This document shows positions 16,569 to 26,751 of a stretch of DNA of 64,000 bases, piece by piece. The stretch's first letter is position 1, and each line of letters opens with the position of its first letter. The notes under the pieces were generated by a model. The model saw nothing but the letters and a program-made list of their open reading frames with translations, searched no databases and was not told the origin of the DNA. Source of the DNA: Acidobacteriota bacterium (lineage in GTDB: Bacteria > Acidobacteriota > Blastocatellia > Chloracidobacteriales > JADJPF01); NCBI GenBank assembly GCA_016213785.1, contig JACQZQ010000113.1, positions 1 to 64,000 on the forward strand, given 5' to 3'. Made by a program: the position numbers and the translations under genes.

Positions 16569-17240
16569 TTGAGTGATAAACCCCCTAAAACCATTTTGGT
16601 TATTTCTCCTCATCCTGATGATCTAGAAATAGGGATGGGTGGAACAGTTGCCTATGAAATTTCCTTAGGTACTAAAATAGTGTCGGTTGTTCTAACTGAT
16701 GGTAGACGTTCTCAAAGATCTTTTAAATGTAGTGATAACGAGATGGCAGAAATTCGCAATAAGGAAGTAAAAATAGCTGCGAATTTATTAAAAATACAAG
16801 AGTTACATTGCCTTAATCTTTCAGACTTATATTCACCTGAAAATCAAGAAAAACTATATGAAAAACTCAGCCATTTGCTTATTAAATACCAACCTAACGA
16901 TCTTTATATGCCACATCCAAAGCTAGATCGCCACTATTCGCACGTTTTAGCCTCAGAGCTTGTTTTAGCAATAATAAAACGTCTTAGAGAAGAAAATCAG
17001 CTAACTAGTCTATCTTTATGGGCTTATGAAATTTGGGGATTATTTCCAAGTTGGGATTTAGCCGTAGATATTAGTAAATTTGTTGATAAAAAAAGAGATG
17101 CCATTAACTGCCATCAAAGCCAAGTACAAGACATTGCTTATGCTGAAGGCGTATTAGGTCTAAATCGGTGGCGAGCCGTTTTTAGCGATCCTCATAAAAT
17201 ACCAGCGGCGAGTTATTTAGAAGTATTTGTTAGTTTATGA
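16569..17240 (+). CDS. PIG-L/LmbE-family deacetylase
   Basis: A 223-residue member of the PIG-L family of zinc-dependent N-deacetylases. The metal motif is ISPHPDDLEIGMGGT near residue 12 (HPDD), and the second metal histidine lies in PHPKLDRHYSHVLASEL. These enzymes remove N-acetyl groups from GlcNAc-containing lipids or cofactors. The start is TTG at 16569, supported by TAGGAG nine bases upstream; there is no in-frame ATG before the HPDD motif. It closes the 10832-17240 glycan cluster and is followed by a strong intrinsic terminator. Confidence 0.88.
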   Translation: MSDKPPKTILVISPHPDDLEIGMGGTVAYEISLGTKIVSVVLTDGRRSQRSFKCSDNEMAEIRNKEVKIAANLLKIQELHCLNLSDLYSPENQEKLYEKLSHLLIKYQPNDLYMPHPKLDRHYSHVLASELVLAIIKRLREENQLTSLSLWAYEIWGLFPSWDLAVDISKFVDKKRDAINCHQSQVQDIAYAEGVLGLNRWRAVFSDPHKIPAASYLEVFVSL

Positions 17241-17258
17241 TCTGTTAGTTAATAACAG

Positions 17259-17288
17259 AAAAAGGCTGCCAAAATTAGCAGCCTTTTT
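17259..17288 (+). terminator. Rho-independent terminator of the glycan cluster
   Basis: AAAAAGGCTGC (17259-17269) and GCAGCCTTTTT (17278-17288) form a perfect stem with a U-tract on the right arm, 18 bases after the deacetylase stop. It lies just beyond the 3' end of the convergent tRNA gene and could terminate both strands. Confidence 0.88.
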
Positions 17289-17295
17289 ATTTAGA

Positions 17296-17369
<74 letters not shown>

Positions 17370-17398
17370 TCAATTTCCTTATTGTTAAAGAAAAACGG

Positions 17399-17427
17399 AG
17401 TATAAGAGTCTTATAAATATCTGTCAA
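17399..17427 (-). promoter_or_regulatory. Promoter of the initiator tRNA
   Basis: Minus-strand TTGACA (complement of 17422-17427) and TATACT (complement of 17399-17404) are 17 bases apart. The -35 is perfect and the -10 differs at one position. The -10 ends 29 bases before the tRNA 5' end. Confidence 0.8.
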
Positions 17428-17580
17428 GCTAGTTTCCAGAAAAACTTGCAGATTTAGTAAATCTCTCCTTAATAGGTAATAAATAGTAAAAGCATTTTGT
17501 TTTTGGGCTAACTAGTTGTTATACTTGCGCTTACTACATATATTTCTTATCACAAGCTTTAGTGTAATTACCGTAATTTT

Positions 17581-20500
17581 ATGAGCAAAACTTATCTTAA
17601 TCCTCTTAAAAGTATTGTGTTTATAACAGGATGGTTACTTTTAATATTTGCTAGTAAAAGCTTAGCACTAGATCCAAATAAAGCTATTTCTCAGTATGTA
17701 CAACAGGTTTGGCAAGAAGAACTTCCACAAAGCACTATACTTGCTATTACTCAAACTCGTGATGGTTATATGTGGTTTGGTACTTATAAAGGATTAATTC
17801 GCTTTGATGGAGTGCGCTTTACAGTTTTTGATTACAATGTAGATAAAGATCTTAAAACCAATAATATACATTCTCTTTGCCAAGACCAAACAGGAACTTT
17901 TTGGGTGGGCACTAATCAAGGGCTTTTTTACTCAAAAGATGGCGATTTCCATGCCTTTACAGCTAATAAAGAATTATCTGAAAGTTTAATTAATGTGCTT
18001 TATGAAGGGAGTAATGGAAACCTTTGGGCAGGTACAACTAAAGGCTTATTTCAAATAAAAAATAATCAGGTAAAACACTATAGCGTCAAAGATGGACTCT
18101 TTTCAGAAACAATTTTTGCTATTTGTGAGGATAAAAATAAGAATCTGTGGGTTGGGACAAATAATGGTCTAGTTTGTCTTAACGATGGAAAATTAAAAGT
18201 CTATACAACTCAAGATGGTCTATCCAATAACGTTATTAGAGCTATTTGTGAAGATCGTGATGGTAGTTTATGGGTAGGAACAGATATAGGACTAAACCGC
18301 TTAAATAAAAATAAGACTACTATTTATACTACTAAAGATGGCTTAATACATAATTTTATTCTCACACTTAGACTAGACCCAGAGGGCTTTTTATGGATCG
18401 GTTCTCCAGGAGGTTTAACTAGGTTAACAGGAACGCATTTTAGTAACTATACTAGCGCAGATGGTTTATCTAACACTAGAGTAAGGTCTATGTATCAAGA
18501 CCGCGAAGGATCTTTATGGGTAGGAACCAATGGAGGAATTAACCGTTTTAGCGAATCAAAATTAATTGCTTATACAATGAAAGAAGGTCTTTCATCAGAC
18601 TATATTAGAAGTGTTTATGAAGACAATAGCGGTGCTATTTGGGTTGGTACAGATGGAGGTGTTACTTATTTTAATCAAGGGAAATTTACTGTTTATACGG
18701 TTAAAGATGGTCTGGCTGATAACTCTGTTCGTACTATTTGCCAAGATCGCCAAGGAAATATTTGGTTAGGTAGCATTGGAGGGTTAACTAAATTTAGTAA
18801 TGGAAAATTTACTAGCTATACTAAAGAAAATGGTCTTAGTAGCACTTATGTAAGAGTAATTTATGAAGATAGTTTGGGTAATTTATGGATAGGTACAGAA
18901 GATGGGCTTAATTTATTTAAAGATGAAAAATTTATAGTTTATACAAAGGCTGATGGCCTTTCTAGCAACGATGTTAGGGCTATTTTAGAAGACAAAGAAG
19001 GAAATCTTTGGTTTGGTACTTATGATCAAGGAATAAGTTGTCTAAAAAATGGAAAGTTTACTATATATACTAAGGAAAATGGTTTACCAGAAAATTTAAT
19101 TTTTTCCTTTTACCTTGATAACGATGGAACAGTCTGGATTGGTACAGATACAGGGCTTGCAAGGTTTAAAGATAACAAGTTTTTTACTTATAAAACAAAA
19201 GAAACTCCTAATGAAGAAATATTTAATATCTTAGAAGATAATAAAAGTAATTTTTGGTTAAGTACTAATTCAGGTATTTATCGAATTAGCCGAATAGAGC
19301 TAAATGATTATGCTGATGGAAAAATAACTGCTCTTTCATCAGTAACTTATAGCAAAGCTGATGGAATGAAATCTACTCAATGTAATGGAGCTTCTCAACC
19401 CGCAGGATGGAAGACCAGAGAGGGTAAATTATGGGTTCCTACCGCTAAAGGTGTGGTAATGATAGAACCTGAGGCTATCAAGCTAAATAAAGTAATTCCT
19501 CCTGTTGTAGTTGAGCAAATAATTGTTGATGGTCAAGCTATTGAGATGAAAAATAAAATCTCTCTTTCCTCAGGGAAAGAAAAATTTGAGTTCTATTACA
19601 CAGCTTTAAGCTTTGTTGCTCCAGAAAAAGTTAAAATTAAATATAAGCTAGAAGGATGGGAACGTGATTGGGTTGAAGCTGATACTCTACGACGTGTTAC
19701 TTATACAAATTTACCACCACGTGATTATGAATTTAAGGTAATTGCTTGTAATAATGATGGTTTTTGTAATGAAGTAGGGGCAAGCTATAGTTTTCATATT
19801 CAAACCCCTTTAAGCCAAACTTGGTGGGCGTATCTAAGCTATATATTGGCAATTGCAGGCTTTACTTATGGTCTTTCCCGCTATCGTTTAGAAACTCTTA
19901 AGCGAAGCAATAAACTTCTAGAAGCTAAAGTTTTAGAAAGGACTATAGAAGTTGATCAAAAAAATGTCCAACTTGCAGAAAAATTTGACCAACTTAAAGA
20001 TGCTGTAGAGAAAATAAAATTTTCAGAAAAACAAGCCTTAGAGTCACAACGAAAAGCTGTTGAGGCCAGCCGTGCTAAAAGCATATTTTTAGCTAATATG
20101 AGCCATGAGCTAAGAACTCCATTAAATATTATTTTAGGTTTTGCTCAAGTTCTTGCTCGCGATAAATCCTTTGATGAAAATCACCGCAAAACTTTATCAA
20201 CTATTATGCGTAGTGGAGAACATTTACTAGGTCTGATAAATGATGTTTTATCAATTGCTAAGATTGAAGCAGGGAAGTTGATGCTTAATGAACAGCCTTT
20301 TAATCTTTCTCAGATGCTCTATGACATTGAAAATATGATTAGAGTTCGGGCTGAGGCTAAAAATCTAAAACTTAATTTTTTTATTCCTCCAAATTTACCT
20401 CAAGCTGTAATAGGAGATGAAGGTAGGCTAAGACAAGTGCTTATAAACCTATTAGGCAATGCTGTAAAGTTTACTAAAGAAGGCAACGTTAGTTTAGAAG

Positions 20501-21447
20501 TTAGCTGGCACAATAATTTAGCTTCATTTGTAATTACCGATACTGGCCCAGGTATGTCAAAAGAAGAAACAGAAAAAGCTTTTAATGCTTTTGAGCAAAC
20601 TCAAACAGGGAAAGCATCTCAAGAAGGTACAGGACTTGGACTAACCATTAGCAGGGATTTTGTTAACCTTATGGGAGGAGATTTATTGTTGATTTGCGAG
20701 CTAGGAAGAGGTTGTAAATTTAGTTTTGAAATAAAATTACCTGAATCTAAAGAAGTTATACAAGTTGAAAAACGTAAGGTAATAGCTTTAGAAGAAGGTC
20801 AGCCACAATATAAAATTTTAGTAGCAGATGATGTTTTGGAAAATTGTAATTTACTAAATATGATGTTAAGGCCATTAGGATTTTTAGTTAAACAAGCTTC
20901 TAATGGTTTAGAGGCTATGGAGATTTGGGAAAACTGGCAGCCTCAAATAATTTTAATGGATATTCAAATGCCTTTAATGAATGGCTATGAGGCTACTAAA
21001 CAAATTAGAGAGAAAGAACATAATAGCCAAGCTACTGTAATTATTGCCTTTACTGCTAATGTCTTTGACCATACTAAAGAAAGCCTTTTGCAGGAAGGTT
21101 TTAATGATCTTATAGTTAAACCTTTTCGTGATATAGAAATCATAGAAAAACTTACTAAACACTTATCAATTAAATTTAAATATGAGACATCTCAAGAGCC
21201 TATGTTGACTAATAATGAGACTCTTTTAGAAGAAAATTTATTTACTCAAGAACGCCTTTGCTTGCTATCTAATGGGCTAGTTAGCAGATTAGAAAGAGCC
21301 TTAGTTGTTGGGGATAAAAAAATGGCTCAACAGGTAATTCAAGAAATAGCTAATCAAGACCAAAAACTAGCTGATGAAATGAGCAAAATGGTTAGAAATC
21401 TACAAATAGATGAATTATTAGAAATTGTAGAAGGGGTTACTAAATGA
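17581..21447 (+). CDS. Two-component regulator propeller hybrid histidine kinase
   Basis: A 1288-residue hybrid sensor kinase. An N-terminal signal/anchor helix (to ~29) leads to about 14 repeats with the LWVGTxxG core (residues ~55-620), enough for two seven-bladed Reg_prop propellers. A Y_Y_Y domain follows (ending near 740), then a transmembrane helix (~747-765) and a coiled coil. The HisKA box is MSHELRTPLN with His842, followed by a HATPase (NAVKFT; GTGLGL) and a receiver domain with Asp1127 in ILMDIQMP. A C-terminal tail of ~90 residues may be an Hpt-like helical region, but no phosphotransfer His is evident. The sensor part is periplasmic. The stop overlaps the next gene by four bases. 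Confidence 0.93.
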   Translation: MSKTYLNPLKSIVFITGWLLLIFASKSLALDPNKAISQYVQQVWQEELPQSTILAITQTRDGYMWFGTYKGLIRFDGVRFTVFDYNVDKDLKTNNIHSLCQDQTGTFWVGTNQGLFYSKDGDFHAFTANKELSESLINVLYEGSNGNLWAGTTKGLFQIKNNQVKHYSVKDGLFSETIFAICEDKNKNLWVGTNNGLVCLNDGKLKVYTTQDGLSNNVIRAICEDRDGSLWVGTDIGLNRLNKNKTTIYTTKDGLIHNFILTLRLDPEGFLWIGSPGGLTRLTGTHFSNYTSADGLSNTRVRSMYQDREGSLWVGTNGGINRFSESKLIAYTMKEGLSSDYIRSVYEDNSGAIWVGTDGGVTYFNQGKFTVYTVKDGLADNSVRTICQDRQGNIWLGSIGGLTKFSNGKFTSYTKENGLSSTYVRVIYEDSLGNLWIGTEDGLNLFKDEKFIVYTKADGLSSNDVRAILEDKEGNLWFGTYDQGISCLKNGKFTIYTKENGLPENLIFSFYLDNDGTVWIGTDTGLARFKDNKFFTYKTKETPNEEIFNILEDNKSNFWLSTNSGIYRISRIELNDYADGKITALSSVTYSKADGMKSTQCNGASQPAGWKTREGKLWVPTAKGVVMIEPEAIKLNKVIPPVVVEQIIVDGQAIEMKNKISLSSGKEKFEFYYTALSFVAPEKVKIKYKLEGWERDWVEADTLRRVTYTNLPPRDYEFKVIACNNDGFCNEVGASYSFHIQTPLSQTWWAYLSYILAIAGFTYGLSRYRLETLKRSNKLLEAKVLERTIEVDQKNVQLAEKFDQLKDAVEKIKFSEKQALESQRKAVEASRAKSIFLANMSHELRTPLNIILGFAQVLARDKSFDENHRKTLSTIMRSGEHLLGLINDVLSIAKIEAGKLMLNEQPFNLSQMLYDIENMIRVRAEAKNLKLNFFIPPNLPQAVIGDEGRLRQVLINLLGNAVKFTKEGNVSLEVSWHNNLASFVITDTGPGMSKEETEKAFNAFEQTQTGKASQEGTGLGLTISRDFVNLMGGDLLLICELGRGCKFSFEIKLPESKEVIQVEKRKVIALEEGQPQYKILVADDVLENCNLLNMMLRPLGFLVKQASNGLEAMEIWENWQPQIILMDIQMPLMNGYEATKQIREKEHNSQATVIIAFTANVFDHTKESLLQEGFNDLIVKPFRDIEIIEKLTKHLSIKFKYETSQEPMLTNNETLLEENLFTQERLCLLSNGLVSRLERALVVGDKKMAQQVIQEIANQDQKLADEMSKMVRNLQIDELLEIVEGVTK

Positions 21448-22985
21448 AAGGTGATGTTTTTATAGTCGATGATAACTTAAATAATTTAGAGCTACTAGAA
21501 AAACTTCTAAGTGAAAATAATTATAGAGTAAGAATGGCTAGTAGCGGTAAACGTGCTTTAAGAGCCATAAGAACAGAACTGCCAGAATTAATTATGCTTG
21601 ATATAAACATGCCTGAAATGGATGGTTATCAAGTTTGCCAAGACTTAAAAAGTACTCCTCAAACTCAAAGTATTCCTATAATTTTTATTAGTGCTCTAGA
21701 TGATGTCCTAGATAAAGTTAAAGCCTTTAAGCTTGGTGCTGTAGATTATGTAACAAAACCATTTCAAGTAGAGGAAGTATTAGCAAGAATTGAAAATCAA
21801 TTAGTTATATCTAGGCTGCGTAAAGAACTAGAAGCAAGAAATTCTCAGTTAGAGGCAAAAAACGAAGAATTAAAGCGAAAAAATGAAGAGTTAATAAATT
21901 CGTATGAAAGAGCAAATAGAATATTTTCAGCTTTAAGTGAAGTTTTACCTGGAACTGTTTTAGATGGAAAATATCGATTAGAAGAAAAAATAGGAAGTGG
22001 TGGTTTTGGGTCTGTTTATAAAGCTACTCATCTATCATTAAATAACCCTGTAGCAATTAAAGTATTCTGTCCAAGTAACAGTGCTACTCCATTAGATTTA
22101 GAACGTTTTCGACTAGAAGGCGTTTCTAGCTGCCAAATCAATCACCCTAATGCAATTAGTATTTATGACTTTTCAATTTCTTCAACAGGGATTGCTTATC
22201 TTGTAATGGAACTCTTAAAAGGAATCTCTTTAGCCGATAAGCTAAAGCAAAAGAAATGTTTAAGCGTTAATCAATGTCTAGAGATAGCTGTTCCTGTTTG
22301 TCAAGTGCTAGCAAAAGCTCACTTGGCAGGGATAATTCATCGTGATATTAAACCAGAAAATATTTTTCTTCATAAAAGTAGTAGCGGTGAAATAGTCAAG
22401 GTGCTTGATTTTGGTATCGCTAAACTCTTAGGTGAATCAACTGATCCTGATAAATTTGATACAGGAGGCGTTGTTTTAGGGACTCCAACTTATCTTTCTC
22501 CTGAACGAATTACAGGAGATCCTTATGATGGTCGCTCAGATATTTATAGCTTAGGTGTTGTGCTTTACGAAATGCTAACGGGTGTTATTCCTCTTACAAT
22601 AAAGCAAACTAACTTAGCTGCATTAATCTATGTACATATGACACAGTCTCCTGTTGCTTTAAGGGAACTTAATCCAACTATACCTGAGGCTATGGAAACT
22701 ATAGTTATGGAGGCATTAAATAAAGATCCTGAAAAACGCCCAACAGCACAGCAATTAGAAGCAGCTTTAATAGATATGCAATTTCAATTAGAAGGGATGA
22801 TTATAGATATTACTAAAGAAAGTACCCAAACTCTTAACCCTGCTTTTGTTCTTGAGACCTTAGATATTCAATCTACTCAAGTCTTAAACCAAAAAACTAC
22901 TGAGATAAATGCTCAGAAAACAGAGTTTCAAGAAACAAAGTCTATTTGGCAAGAAAGCAAAAAGCTCTTTGATAAACAAAAGTAA
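21444..22985 (+). CDS. Receiver domain fused to a Hanks-type Ser/Thr kinase
   Basis: A 513-residue fusion. Residues 1-~120 are a receiver domain (FIVDDN acidic pair, phosphoacceptor Asp53 in LDINMPEMDG, Lys in VTKPF). Residues ~125-160 are a coiled coil of Leu/Glu/Lys heptads. Residues ~172-435 are a protein kinase with GSGGFGSVYKA, VAIKVF, HRDIKPEN, DFGIAK and GTPTYLSPE, all catalytic residues intact. The C-terminal ~60 residues are Thr/Gln-rich (STQTLN, STQVLN, NQKTTE). Overlap ATGA with the hybrid histidine kinase gene implies a two-protein pathway in which histidine-aspartate phosphorelay controls Ser/Thr phosphorylation. It has no membrane segment. Confidence 0.92.
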   Translation: MKGDVFIVDDNLNNLELLEKLLSENNYRVRMASSGKRALRAIRTELPELIMLDINMPEMDGYQVCQDLKSTPQTQSIPIIFISALDDVLDKVKAFKLGAVDYVTKPFQVEEVLARIENQLVISRLRKELEARNSQLEAKNEELKRKNEELINSYERANRIFSALSEVLPGTVLDGKYRLEEKIGSGGFGSVYKATHLSLNNPVAIKVFCPSNSATPLDLERFRLEGVSSCQINHPNAISIYDFSISSTGIAYLVMELLKGISLADKLKQKKCLSVNQCLEIAVPVCQVLAKAHLAGIIHRDIKPENIFLHKSSSGEIVKVLDFGIAKLLGESTDPDKFDTGGVVLGTPTYLSPERITGDPYDGRSDIYSLGVVLYEMLTGVIPLTIKQTNLAALIYVHMTQSPVALRELNPTIPEAMETIVMEALNKDPEKRPTAQQLEAALIDMQFQLEGMIIDITKESTQTLNPAFVLETLDIQSTQVLNQKTTEINAQKTEFQETKSIWQESKKLFDKQK

Positions 22986-22989
22986 GTTT

Positions 22990-23022
22990 TTAATAGCCCA
23001 GGAATGGCTCTTGGGCTATTAA
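22990..23022. terminator. Bidirectional hairpin between convergent genes
   Basis: TTAATAGCCCA (22990-23000) and TGGGCTATTAA (23012-23022) form a perfect 11-pair stem. It starts five bases after the kinase stop and lies 28 bases before the end of the convergent peroxidase gene. T-runs are weak on both sides. Confidence 0.6.
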
Positions 23023-23049
23023 CAGTTCTAAAAATTTAGAAAACAGGGT

Positions 23050-23637
23050 TTATTTTAATGCGGTTTCGATTGCTCCAACAAGAGATGGATTATCAGGAGT
23101 GATTCCAGAATCATAACTCGCCACTACTTTACCGTTTTTGTCAACCAAGAATTTATTAAAGTTCCATGCTACTTCTTTAGCTGAATCTGGATTAGTAGCT
23201 TTCTCAGTTAAGAATCTATAAAAAGGATGTTTATCTGCTCCTACTACGGTAAGCTTACTAAACATAGGGAATGTAACATTAAATTTTGTACTGCAAAAAG
23301 TTTTAATTTCTGCATCACTACCTGGTTCTTGTGCTCCAAAATCATTAGCAGGAAATCCTAGGACGTAAAAACCTTGATCTTTATATTGTGTATAAAGTTT
23401 TTGTAGCCCTTCATATTGTGGTGTATAACCGCATTGGCTAGCTACATTAACTATTAATAACACTTTACCTTTATATTCTTCCATTTTTACATCTGCACCA
23501 TCTATAGACTTCATAGAAAATTCATAGATAGATTTTTCTTTTAATGGAGGTAAGCTAGCGTTAGCCTCGCAACCAATAAAAAGAGATAAGCTTACTAATG
23601 ACATTATTAGCACTGTAATTAGTGAAAGTTTTTGCAT
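23050..23637 (-). CDS. Glutathione peroxidase-family lipoprotein
   Basis: A 195-residue peroxidase of the Cys-type GPx family, which usually uses thioredoxin. The N-terminus is a lipoprotein signal (SLSLFIGC, Cys23). The catalytic Cys is in VNVASQCGYTPQ, the Gln-bearing motif is PANDFGAQEPGS (usual form PCNQFGxQEPG, so one cysteine is replaced by Ala), and WNFNKFLVDKNG supplies the Trp/Asn of the catalytic tetrad. A second cysteine in IKTFCSTKFNVTFP could resolve the disulfide. A lipid-anchored envelope location would protect against lipid or hydrogen peroxides. It is a single gene on this strand, about 190 bases downstream of the molybdoenzyme gene. Confidence 0.88.
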   Translation of the reverse strand: MQKLSLITVLIMSLVSLSLFIGCEANASLPPLKEKSIYEFSMKSIDGADVKMEEYKGKVLLIVNVASQCGYTPQYEGLQKLYTQYKDQGFYVLGFPANDFGAQEPGSDAEIKTFCSTKFNVTFPMFSKLTVVGADKHPFYRFLTEKATNPDSAKEVAWNFNKFLVDKNGKVVASYDSGITPDNPSLVGAIETALK

Positions 23638-23823
23638 TATTTTCTCCTTACTTAAAATAAATATAAATTTTAGCCAAATTAATTTTTATTTAGCCAATTA
23701 ATTCATTAACTGACAGACTAATTTCAGGAAAAGAACTAATTAAAAAAGTCTGATTTCTTGATAAGTATCATCAAAAGGACGATAGTAAATTTCAAGCCTA
23801 GACTTATTTGAAAATTTTGAAGA

Positions 23824-26727
23824 TTAGAACTCATGTTCTTTCTCTCTATTTGTTTGCGGCCAAGCGTCTAATTTAGACTCTTCTAAACTTAATTTATTTT
23901 CCTGAATTATATAGGTTTCAGGTGCTGGTTTAACAGCACGAGCAAACCAACGAGGACGGCGTAAATTTTCTGGCCCTGGGGCAGGGCGCGTCATTGATAG
24001 CCACTGTTGATAAACTTGATGTGCGCGGGCTGTATCAACAAAAATATCACCATAACGCTCATTAGGTAAAGGTCTAGAGACTTTGACCTTTTGATGCCAA
24101 CAATGCATCCCACTAACAGGATCAGGATGTACAGAAAAAGTTAAGTTTTGATGTACTCCAGCATCAGACCACCAAACTTGTTCTGATTCAGGATCCTCGC
24201 TTACAAATGGCTCTACAGGCTTTATTTGCCTCATATACCATTGATTTTGACTAAGCTTAGTTAAATCTACTAAAGCAGTTGACCAGCGATCTCCTCCTGT
24301 AGCATCACGTAATCGCCAACGTCCTAAATGATGTGAACAAGCAATTATCCCAGGACGAATCCCTTCTGTTACCCAAACACGATTAATAAACAAACCTATT
24401 TCAGTTTCTACCTTAAGCAAATCACCAGTTTTTACACCTAACTTTTGAGCATCTTCTGTATGAATCCAGATAGGGTTACTATGTGAAATTTCATTTAACC
24501 ATTTAGCATTACCTGAACGTGTATGAATTAAAGTAGGTAAACGAAATGTTGGTACAAGTACCATTTCATTAGCTTGTTGATTTATGTTTTCCCAATGAAC
24601 ATGGCTACGAATATAGCCAGGAAGCGTATATTCTGACCAATGCCAATCTTTCATAGTTGGCGAATAAAACTCAAGCTTACGCGATGGGGTTGGAAACCCA
24701 ATTAATGGTGTAGAATCAATCATTACACCAACTGCATTTCCAGCCTTAGTAATAATTCCTGTTTGAGTATCAACTTGAGTATCTGACATTTCATTTTCAG
24801 AAAGCGCTTTTTCATACTTTTTGTAAATATTATTTTCAACTGCAAAAGCTCCATACTTACGCATATAAGCAAGCGGAGTTAACCCTTCAGCAGAAGCTTT
24901 TTCCTTTAATCCTGGAACACTATTTTCAAAAATCCATTGATAATATTCATCAACTGTAATTTTCTGCCCTGGACGATAAGGGGATTCAAAAAACTTACGA
25001 ATGCCTAAAGAGCCGTCTAAGTCAATACGCCAAGAAAGTTCTGTCCAAAACTCATCTTCTTCCCATACTTCACCAGGGTTTGCTTGATAGGTAAATTCAA
25101 ATTTCTCACCTAGTTTTTCCCTTGCAATGCGTAAAACGGGTTGACGAAACCCTATCCAACTTCCTGCATGCGTTTCTTGACTTTGAATATCATGGCGTTC
25201 TGCTCCAACCCCCATTGGTAGAATATAATCAGCAAACCAAGCTGTCTCACTCCATACAGGAGTAAGCGCAACGTGCAAGCCCACCATATTTTCATTAAGT
25301 AGTACTTCTAGCCAGCTTAACCCATCTGGATTTGTCCAAACAGGGTTGTACACACGTGTAAAATAGACAGATAAACGCCCTCTACCTGATTTTAGAAAAT
25401 GTGGGAGTAAAAAGCTTAATTCATGGTGTGATAAAGGATACTCCTTAGGGTAAAGTATTTCATTCCACATTTTTTGTGGGCTAGGCTTATTAGGTGGTGT
25501 AGGAACAAATTTATCCCAAGTATTAGGTGAGACTCCACCTTTAGTTCCAATACTACCAGTCAAAACATTTAAGAACTCTAAACAGCGCGAAACCTGCCAA
25601 CCTCCTAAATTTCCAGATGCAGCATTACGCCAAACATGTGAACTAAAAGCCTCACCAGCTTGTGCAATTTCACGAGCTATTTTTTTAATTAACTCTGCTG
25701 AAACACGAGTTTCTTTTTCAGCAAATTCAGGGGTATAGTTTTTATAATGCTCTTTTAAGAGCATTATAAATTCATCAAAAGTTTTATTTTTATCAGGGTG
25801 CTCTTTAGTTAAAAATTCTTCCCAGTTAACCCAACGACGTAAAAACTCCGAATTAAAAAGCTCTTCAGTAATAATAACATTTGCCATTGCAAGAAGTAGC
25901 GCGGCTTCTGTTCCAGGCCAAGGCGCTAGCCAATAATCACCCATTGAGGCTGTATTAGAAAGCCTAATATCAACCACAGCGATTTTTGCCCCAGCCATTT
26001 TAGCTTCAATAATTCGCTGTGCATGTGGGTTAAAATAATGACCTGTTTCTAGATGTGAGCTAAGCAGTAAAATAAACTTTGCATTAGCATGGTCTGGTGA
26101 AGGGCGGTCTGAGCCTTGCCAAAGTGCATAACCAAGCCGTGCTGCTGCTGAACAAACATTAGTATGGCTATTATGACCATCTATTCCCCAAGCTTGCAGT
26201 ACACGATCCATATAACCATCATGCCCAGGGCGACCAACGTGATACATAACTTCATTATGACGATTATTTAAGAAAGCCTCTCGGATCCTACCAGCAATAT
26301 CATTTAGTGCTTCATTCCAGCTAACTCTTGTCCAATGCCCTGCACCACGATTTCCAACACGGCGCATAGGATAAAGTATTCGCTCAGGGTCATTAATTTG
26401 ACTTAAAGTAGCTGGCCCTTTAGCACAATTACGGCCTCTGCTTCCAGGGTGAACAGGATTTCCTTCTAACTTGCGGATCTCCAAAGTCTCTTTATCAATA
26501 TAAGCTAAAAGCCCACAAGCAGCTTCACAATTAAAGCAAATCGTAGGCACAAGCATATAATTACGGGCTATAGGCTCAGGCCATTGTGTAGCCTCATATT
26601 CTGTCCAATCATCCCAACGCTCTATGGGTGGAAAATTAGATAATTCACCACTATTTGATGTAATAGGAGTAATTTTATCTTTTCGTGGTGTTTGTCGTGA
26701 AAGTAGATTTTTTACAAACGTAAACAT
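23824..26727 (-). CDS. Molybdopterin oxidoreductase catalytic subunit (PsrA/PhsA-like), no Tat signal
   Basis: A 967-residue member of the DMSO reductase family. A [4Fe-4S] motif C64-x2-C67-x3-C71-x29-C101 precedes the three molybdopterin domains. The likely Mo ligand is Cys192 in SHTNVCSAAARLG, the position used by polysulfide/thiosulfate reductases and some formate dehydrogenases. The molydopterin-dinucleotide-binding domain is at the C-terminal end (~740-860). The first 60 residues hold no twin-arginine motif or hydrophobic stretch, so the enzyme is probably cytoplasmic. The FeS/NrfD partner gene lies 24 bases upstream in the same operon. The substrate is not readable; polysulfide, thiosulfate, formate or another oxyanion are all possible. 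Confidence 0.85.
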   Translation of the reverse strand: MFTFVKNLLSRQTPRKDKITPITSNSGELSNFPPIERWDDWTEYEATQWPEPIARNYMLVPTICFNCEAACGLLAYIDKETLEIRKLEGNPVHPGSRGRNCAKGPATLSQINDPERILYPMRRVGNRGAGHWTRVSWNEALNDIAGRIREAFLNNRHNEVMYHVGRPGHDGYMDRVLQAWGIDGHNSHTNVCSAAARLGYALWQGSDRPSPDHANAKFILLLSSHLETGHYFNPHAQRIIEAKMAGAKIAVVDIRLSNTASMGDYWLAPWPGTEAALLLAMANVIITEELFNSEFLRRWVNWEEFLTKEHPDKNKTFDEFIMLLKEHYKNYTPEFAEKETRVSAELIKKIAREIAQAGEAFSSHVWRNAASGNLGGWQVSRCLEFLNVLTGSIGTKGGVSPNTWDKFVPTPPNKPSPQKMWNEILYPKEYPLSHHELSFLLPHFLKSGRGRLSVYFTRVYNPVWTNPDGLSWLEVLLNENMVGLHVALTPVWSETAWFADYILPMGVGAERHDIQSQETHAGSWIGFRQPVLRIAREKLGEKFEFTYQANPGEVWEEDEFWTELSWRIDLDGSLGIRKFFESPYRPGQKITVDEYYQWIFENSVPGLKEKASAEGLTPLAYMRKYGAFAVENNIYKKYEKALSENEMSDTQVDTQTGIITKAGNAVGVMIDSTPLIGFPTPSRKLEFYSPTMKDWHWSEYTLPGYIRSHVHWENINQQANEMVLVPTFRLPTLIHTRSGNAKWLNEISHSNPIWIHTEDAQKLGVKTGDLLKVETEIGLFINRVWVTEGIRPGIIACSHHLGRWRLRDATGGDRWSTALVDLTKLSQNQWYMRQIKPVEPFVSEDPESEQVWWSDAGVHQNLTFSVHPDPVSGMHCWHQKVKVSRPLPNERYGDIFVDTARAHQVYQQWLSMTRPAPGPENLRRPRWFARAVKPAPETYIIQENKLSLEESKLDAWPQTNREKEHEF

Positions 26728-26751
26728 TTTTTATTTTACCTAAAATTTTAA

